Shown here piece after piece: positions 56,582-60,933 of a stretch of 60,933 bases of DNA; position 1 is the first letter of the stretch; every line of letters begins with the position of its first letter. The stretch lies in assembly GCA_964532405.1 (NCBI GenBank), contig CAZHIC010000014.1:1-60933 (forward strand). Direction: 5' to 3'. Source of the stretch: PALSA-1006 sp964532405 (GTDB lineage Bacteria > Pseudomonadota > Gammaproteobacteria > Burkholderiales > Gallionellaceae). The notes beneath the pieces were generated by a model that was not told where the DNA came from, did no database searches, and was given only the letters and a program-made list of their open reading frames with translations. The position numbers were made by a program, and so were the translations under genes.

Positions 56582-57826
56582 TTATTGCTCCTGAATATCG
56601 TTGTGTTCCTGAAACGCCGTACCGTCCAACAACTGCACCATCGCCATATCCCCTGCCGCCAAACCTTTGCTCTCGCTCGGCATCACCAGCAACGCATCCG
56701 CACGCGCCATAGACAGCAACACGCCGCTGCTTTGCGAACCGGTCGGTGTCGCCAGATAGCCGCCCGCATCGCGGCTCAACACCACGCGCACGAATTCCAA
56801 ATTACCGGGGCGGTGGTTGAGCGGCTGCGTCAATCGCGCTTGCACAGTGCGCCGATAAAGCCGTGTGTGTCCCATCATGTTGCGCAATGCGGGGGCAACG
56901 ATCTGCTCGAAACTGACCATGCTCGCAACCGGATTACCGGGCAGGCAAAACACTTTGCTGCTTGCCGTGGTGCCGAACGCAGCCGGATGTCCGGGGCGCA
57001 TCTGCACACGCCAGAAGTGCATTTGCACACCAAGTTGCTCCAGCGTAGGACGCACAAAATCATGCACGCCGACCGAGGTGCCGCCGGAAACTAGCAGCAC
57101 ATCGTATTGCAAACCCTGTTCGAGTTTTGCGCGCAGTTCCGCCGGATCGTCGCGTGCGATGCCGAGCAGCACAGGCTGTATGCCCAGCGCCTGCACCTGT
57201 GCCATTAACGCATAGCTGTTGGCATCCGGTATCTTGTTCGCATCGAAAGCATCCTGCAGCCCCTCCAGCTCGTCGCCACTGGAAAGAATCGCGACACGCG
57301 GGCGGCGCTGCACTTGCACCTCAGCGGCCTTCACCATCGCAAGTATGCCCAGCGCACCGGGGTTGATCTCCGTACCTGCCGTCAGCACCACTTCATTTGT
57401 GCGCAAGCTTTCAGCACGGCGGCGAATGTCTTTGCCCGCTTGTGCGGATACATTGATCTGCACTGTGTTTGCAGCAATGGCTTGCGTATCCTCGACGCGA
57501 ATCACCGTATCCGCGCCTTGCGGAATGGGCGCTCCCGTCATGATGCGCACGCACTGTCCGGCTTGCACCGTTAGCGTCGGCAAGTCACCCGCCTTGATGT
57601 CGGCAACAATCACGAGTTGGGCAGGCATCTTGCCCAAGCCGGCGGCGCGCAGCGCATAACCATCCATCGCCGAAATATCGCAAGGCGGATGGTCGCGGTT
57701 CGAGCGCACATCTTGCGCCAGCACGCGCCCCAGCGCTTGCAGCAGGTCGATTTTTTCCGTGCCTAGCGGCACACAGTGTTGCAACACGCAGCTTTGCACG
57801 TCGCTCAACGGGAGAGCATTGGTCAT
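56582..57826 (-). CDS. moeA: Molybdopterin molybdenumtransferase
   Basis: MoeA inserts molybdate into adenylylated molybdopterin. The 414-residue protein has DHPPCDISAMDGYALRA, RIMTGAPIPQGADTVIRVED, VAILSSGDEL, LLVSGGTSVGVHDFV and VFCLPGNPVASMVSFE, covering all four domains. The ATG overlaps the mobA stop (ATGA). Confidence 0.96.
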   Translation of the reverse strand: MTNALPLSDVQSCVLQHCVPLGTEKIDLLQALGRVLAQDVRSNRDHPPCDISAMDGYALRAAGLGKMPAQLVIVADIKAGDLPTLTVQAGQCVRIMTGAPIPQGADTVIRVEDTQAIAANTVQINVSAQAGKDIRRRAESLRTNEVVLTAGTEINPGALGILAMVKAAEVQVQRRPRVAILSSGDELEGLQDAFDANKIPDANSYALMAQVQALGIQPVLLGIARDDPAELRAKLEQGLQYDVLLVSGGTSVGVHDFVRPTLEQLGVQMHFWRVQMRPGHPAAFGTTASSKVFCLPGNPVASMVSFEQIVAPALRNMMGHTRLYRRTVQARLTQPLNHRPGNLEFVRVVLSRDAGGYLATPTGSQSSGVLLSMARADALLVMPSESKGLAAGDMAMVQLLDGTAFQEHNDIQEQ

Positions 57827-58404
57827 TTCATTCCTTCAGCAAGAATCAAGTCTTGCGGTGTATCCAAATCAAAAAAACTGCGCAGTAGAGGGTCGAACTG
57901 CACCAGTTCATCCGCCCCTATATAGCGCACATCCAAAGTCTTCAGTGCTCCTATCAAACTTTTATTGCCACTCGCCAGACTGCTTTGCAAAAGCGGCAAA
58001 GCGCTGCGCGCATAGAACGCCGCCAGCGGTTGCGCATACCCGTTTACTTGAGGAACCACCGCCTGATGCTCTGCGCGCAAGCTTGCCAAATATGCAATCA
58101 GCGCGGGGGCAACGAACGGCATATCGCACGCCACCACAAACGCCCACGGCGTCGTAACAGCCTCCAGCGCACTGATCAACCCCACCAGCGGCCCACCATC
58201 CGCTTGCGTATCGCATATCTGCGGAAACGACACATCGCCACGCAACTCACGCACGCTAACCAGTGTCTGCACAAACAACGGCTGCACACTGGCGATCACA
58301 CTCTGCAACAAGGTTTCGCCGTTAAACGGCAACGCCGCCTTATCGCGCCCCATACGCTTCGACTCACCGCCCGCAAGAATGATGGCAGTGCAATCCGTAA
58401 TCAT
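57823..58404 (-). CDS. mobA: Molybdenum cofactor guanylyltransferase
   Basis: MobA attaches GMP to molybdopterin. The 193-residue chain starts with the nucleotide-binding IILAGGESKRMGRDKAALPF and contains VACDMPFVAPALIAYL. Both ends overlap neighbours by ATGA (mobB stop and moeA start), indicating tight co-translation. Presence of mobA and mobB implies bis-MGD enzymes of the DMSO-reductase family elsewhere in the genome. Confidence 0.95.
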   Translation of the reverse strand: MITDCTAIILAGGESKRMGRDKAALPFNGETLLQSVIASVQPLFVQTLVSVRELRGDVSFPQICDTQADGGPLVGLISALEAVTTPWAFVVACDMPFVAPALIAYLASLRAEHQAVVPQVNGYAQPLAAFYARSALPLLQSSLASGNKSLIGALKTLDVRYIGADELVQFDPLLRSFFDLDTPQDLILAEGMK

Positions 58405-58886
58405 CCCCGCACCTGCGCCAGAATAAACTTCGCAATGCCATCCACATCATCCAGCGCGAAATGCGGCAAATGCGCATACACCCCCGCCACATCCGTCACC
58501 ATCGCAATCAAGCCCTCGCTGCTGCGCGGCACGGTAGAACACGCGGCACGCAACACCTCGATCTTGGGACAGTCGGCTTGCGAAAAACTTTCCGCCAGCA
58601 CCAGGTCGGCATCGCTGAAATAGCGCTGCGCCAACAGCACCGGATCGTGCGGCGCTGAAGTATCGGCAACCAATTGCAACGCCTGTGGCGTGACCAACAT
58701 ACTCGCCACCGCCCCCGCCTGCTTGAAACGCCAGCTATCCTTTCCCGACGTATCGAGCGGCACTTGATGATGCGTATGCTTGATGGTGGCGACCTTCAAC
58801 CCCGCCGTACTCAGCACGGGCAGTAGCTTTTCGATCAGCGTGGTCTTGCCGCTACCGGAGTGGCCGACGATGGAGATAAGTTTCAT
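58401..58886 (-). CDS. mobB: Molybdopterin-guanine dinucleotide biosynthesis protein B
   Basis: MobB is a P-loop GTPase that assists MobA. Residues 8-16 (GHSGSGKTT) are the Walker A. TIKHTHHQVPLDTSGKDSWR and the G-containing core DLVLAESFSQADCPKIEVLR follow the family pattern. It is the first gene of the four-gene molybdenum-cofactor operon. Confidence 0.95.
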   Translation of the reverse strand: MKLISIVGHSGSGKTTLIEKLLPVLSTAGLKVATIKHTHHQVPLDTSGKDSWRFKQAGAVASMLVTPQALQLVADTSAPHDPVLLAQRYFSDADLVLAESFSQADCPKIEVLRAACSTVPRSSEGLIAMVTDVAGVYAHLPHFALDDVDGIAKFILAQVRG

Positions 58887-58953
58887 TGGTTAGAAAAATG
58901 TATATTGGATATCGGGTTGTTGAACTCACAACAGAGGCACATAAGCTGCCTTA

Positions 58954-59466
58954 TTAAAATGAGAAAATTATGCTGATCTCGGGATAGGTCTTGCTGCATG
59001 AACTGTAAATCGCCGACTGGCAATCAAGGTAAGACTCATAAGCGAGCCCGGCTCCGATAACGCTCCTGGAATTTGAAGCAAGATACACCCCGGCACGAAC
59101 ACCGAGCGAATTGATGCTGGGCAGCCCGGAGATAACAGCATGGCGATAGAACCCACCCACATATGGCCGCAGCGAAGAATCCCAATAAGGAACATATTGG
59201 ACGGAAGGCGAGATTTTGTTGATGCTAGGGCCGCTTCCCGACCAGCTTTCGTAAGACACACCGACGCCGACCCCATCGAGCAAATAATAGCCCGCACCCG
59301 CGCCGACAATCAGATAATTACTGTTGAAAGCATAACCGCTTCCCGCCAGTACCGAAAAGTGTGTGCTTCCCTGCCCGAATATTCCGGCCACCTCGGCGGC
59401 ACGCACTGGAAGAGTGGACGATAACAACAACATAATTATCGAAATAATTTTAACTAGCTTACTCAT
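58954..59466 (-). CDS. Small outer-membrane beta-barrel protein (OmpA/OmpW-like fold)
   Basis: The start is ATG 59466 (MSKLVKIISIIMLLLSSTLP), preceded by GGGAG, giving 170 residues with a signal peptide ending near RAAE. The mature chain alternates hydrophobic and glycine/aromatic residues in about eight strands (YLIVGAGAGYYLLDGVGVGV, LRPYVGGFYRHAVISG) and ends in I-I-F-S-F, the outer-membrane insertion signature. Two cysteine-containing strands (DCQSAIYSSCSK) could form a disulfide. No specific family is recognised. Confidence 0.75.
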   Translation of the reverse strand: MSKLVKIISIIMLLLSSTLPVRAAEVAGIFGQGSTHFSVLAGSGYAFNSNYLIVGAGAGYYLLDGVGVGVSYESWSGSGPSINKISPSVQYVPYWDSSLRPYVGGFYRHAVISGLPSINSLGVRAGVYLASNSRSVIGAGLAYESYLDCQSAIYSSCSKTYPEISIIFSF

Positions 59467-59568
59467 AAATCGTGTGCTCCCTTCTGTGCATGTCTCTTGC
59501 TGAAATGACGCGAAGCGAAGATAGAAATACATAAATTGGCTTTTTGAAAGTAGCCGCATAAACCTGTA

Positions 59569-59964
59569 TCAGCCAATCAATTTCATGCCGCAGTGCTTTG
59601 CAGCCTCACGATCAAATGTTGCCGTATAACTACAGCCTGCTTCTTGCGCCGAGAGTTCTATCAGGCAGTCAGCGAAGTCGGCCTTGCCTGACTTAAAAAG
59701 GCGCCAAGCTTTCCATACAATATCCGCATTCGCCACGACGAGTTCCTTGGTGCGCAATAGCGTTTCCAGGACTTCGCATATTTCGTCTTTGGATAATGCG
59801 TAGCAGCCGGCCAACACCCAAACTAATTCAACGACTGAAACCTGACTAACGTAACCCGGTGAAGCAGCCGTCAGCGATTCGATTAGTCGCGAGGCTTTAG
59901 GGGACTGTTTTGCATCGTCCTGCGCGACATAGCGAACGAGTACGTTAGTATCCAAGCCAATCAC
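59569..59964 (-). CDS. vapC: VapC-type PIN domain toxin (second copy)
   Basis: The 131-residue PIN protein has MIGLDTNVLVRYVAQDD (first aspartate), VSVVELVWVLAGCYAL (glutamate), KADFADCLIELSAQEAGC and TATFDREAAK (later aspartates). Start and antitoxin stop overlap (ATGA). It differs clearly in sequence from the VapC at 27221, so the two modules are independent acquisitions. Confidence 0.93.
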   Translation of the reverse strand: MIGLDTNVLVRYVAQDDAKQSPKASRLIESLTAASPGYVSQVSVVELVWVLAGCYALSKDEICEVLETLLRTKELVVANADIVWKAWRLFKSGKADFADCLIELSAQEAGCSYTATFDREAAKHCGMKLIG

Positions 59965-60203
59965 CTGGCTTTAGCTCCTTGCTTGGCAATTGCCTGATTC
60001 ATTGCCTCGATTGTTACTGGGCGCGCGGGTTTCCGCACTAAGCCCTTTAATGCAGTTACCGAATGGGTAGATGCGACCATCTCAAACCGACCAGGCTCGA
60101 CTTCGATAAACTCAATCCTATCCCCGGACTCAACTCCAAGAGCGGCACGCACAATAGCCGGAATGGTGACCTGCCCCTTGCTCGTTACTGTCGCCATAGT
60201 CAT
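59961..60203 (-). CDS. vapB: VapB-type AbrB antitoxin (second copy)
   Basis: The 80-residue protein begins MTMATVTSKGQVTIPAIVRA with the AbrB swapped hairpin and ends in a basic tail (MNQAIAKQGAKAR). GGAG lies seven bases before ATG 60203. It precedes and overlaps vapC on the minus strand. Confidence 0.92.
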   Translation of the reverse strand: MTMATVTSKGQVTIPAIVRAALGVESGDRIEFIEVEPGRFEMVASTHSVTALKGLVRKPARPVTIEAMNQAIAKQGAKAR

Positions 60204-60305
60204 ATTGATTCTCCTTTTTGATTCCTTACTTTATGGTAAGGCGATAAAGAAATCAAGGAAAGATATTCGGCATGCTCGCCAGGACCTCGGCAACAGAACG
60301 ACTTT

Positions 60306-60788
60306 TCAGTACCGCCCTTGCGACTTATTAATGTAATTCGACAACTGCTCCGCTTCTCTATTCATGCGGATCAGGTTGGTGTGGGTGTTGCGGAACAGCG
60401 CACTCATCACTTTATAGATGATGCGCGGGTTGCTATCGATCAAGGTCTCAAAGGCATCCGGTTCCAGGGTGTAGACGGTGGCGTCACCGTTGGCAACCAG
60501 TGTCGCCTTGCGCGTGCTGCGGTCAATGAAGGCACGGGTACCGGCGCACTCGCCCTTGCTCATGGTGTAGCGCACCTCGCCTTTGCCTTCTTTGTTGCCG
60601 TACAAATCGAGTTGGCCTTCGACTAGGATGAACAGCGTGCTGGAAGCCTCGCCCTCTTTGGAAAGCAGCTCGCCGTTTTTCAGATGCTTGACGCCCATAA
60701 CGCTGCCGAGAATACGTCCTTCGCCCAGGGTCAAGTCTTTGCCGATGGAAGATTTGCATATCAATTCAACGCGAATTTCATTACTCAT
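60306..60788 (-). CDS. Stand-alone cyclic-nucleotide-binding domain protein
   Basis: ATG 60788 with GGAGAG eight bases upstream gives 160 residues. A CAP-like effector domain spans residues 25-140: HLKNGELLSKEGEASSTLFI, LVEGQLDLYGNKEGKGEVRY, the phosphate-binding-cassette-like KGECAGTRAFIDRSTRKATL, and VYTLEPDAFETLI. No HTH follows, only a short helix (NLIRMNREAEQLSNYI). It may sense a nucleotide or act as a subunit. The ligand is unknown. Confidence 0.8.
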   Translation of the reverse strand: MSNEIRVELICKSSIGKDLTLGEGRILGSVMGVKHLKNGELLSKEGEASSTLFILVEGQLDLYGNKEGKGEVRYTMSKGECAGTRAFIDRSTRKATLVANGDATVYTLEPDAFETLIDSNPRIIYKVMSALFRNTHTNLIRMNREAEQLSNYINKSQGRY

Positions 60789-60879
60789 ACGGGTGCTCTC
60801 CATTATGTGATGTTAAAAATTCCTGCGGGTCTGAACAACTGCAATTTTTTCAGCGGCACATCATCACGCTACTCATGGT

Positions 60880-60933
60880 TTAACCCAGATTGTCCATTAG
60901 AGATTTTCGTTCCTCATTCATGCCCGAACCGAT
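60880..60933 (-). CDS. Possible C-terminal codons of a gene running off the right edge
   Basis: On the minus strand an open frame enters at the window edge and reads IGSGMNEERKSLMDNLG before TAA at 60882-60880. This would be the tail of a gene upstream of the cNMP-binding gene. Eighteen codons are too few to judge, and the 60804-60879 spacer shows no other recognisable feature. Confidence 0.25.
   Translation of the reverse strand: MGSGMNEERKSLMDNLG

Noticed and set aside
1..60933. CRISPR arrays, rRNA and tRNA genes
   Set aside because: No regularly spaced direct repeats and no cloverleaf with a T-arm consensus were seen on reading. A computed search would be needed to exclude degenerate tRNAs.

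Overview
The window looks like a stretch of a betaproteobacterial chromosome. Gene content and order (prlC-xthA, yqgE-ruvX-pyrB-pyrC', dusB-fis-purH-purD-hemF, divergent oxyR/katG-dps, recG-ubiC-ubiA, rsmI/lpoA-yraN-gmhA-dolP-hldE2, mobB-mobA-moeA-mog) fit the Nitrosomonadales/Gallionellaceae neighbourhood, but that placement is inference from protein style and synteny only. A run of 10 Ns at 40052-40061 inside recG shows that this is a draft scaffold.

Layout. 1-5000: an outer-membrane TraF/PorV-like protein, then the prlC-glutaredoxin-xthA operon on the minus strand. 5000-7600: a small defence/toxin patch with a MntA-HepT-type pair, a truncated DNA C5-methyltransferase and a YhcG-like nuclease. 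7600-13700: the pyrimidine operon yqgE-ruvX-pyrB-pyrC' with a complete restriction-modification pair inserted between pyrB and a catalytically dead pyrC'. 13900-16900: a three-gene cassette of secreted proteins (an M15-type peptidase plus two paralogous Ig-like proteins). 16900-19600: a decayed IS21-family element. 19760-25300: hslR, a cNMP-binding EAL protein, DUF4149, dsbC, a UbiH-type monooxygenase, dusB and fis. 25300-32400: purH-purD-hemF with a VapBC module, an AIPR phage-resistance protein and a TsaC-type protein inserted between them. 32400-36500: the peroxide-defence block oxyR/katG-small ORF-dps. 36600-41450: terC, ubiA, ubiC, recG. 41500-43400: a HIRAN-like/HipA-like pair. 43480-50730: ridA, prmC, a RIO kinase, a methyltransferase, a broken gamma-carbonic anhydrase, a zinc-ribbon membrane protein, the active pyrC and an MHS transporter. 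51000-51560: an RHH/ParE toxin-antitoxin module. 51660-56000: the rsmI/lpoA envelope block with heptose genes. 56000-58900: molybdenum-cofactor genes. 58950 to the end: an outer-membrane protein, a second VapBC and a cNMP-binding protein.

Two themes stand out. First, selfish or defence genes have repeatedly landed inside conserved housekeeping operons in the same orientation, several with ATGA overlaps to the host genes (R-M in pyr, VapBC in pur, HipA/HIRAN beside recG). Second, GC-rich palindromic repeats (family A at 23695, 46121 and 55396; family B at 39935, 40107 and 47201) sit within or at the edge of genes. Two family-A copies are read in the same frame as an extra peptide inside a ubiquinone monooxygenase and a methyltransferase. 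A third supplies the ribosome-binding site and start codon of hldE2. Family-B copies interrupt recG and truncate a gamma-carbonic anhydrase. The best candidates for under-described biology are these protein-tolerated palindromic elements, the secreted M15/Ig-like cassette, and the HipA-HIRAN pair.
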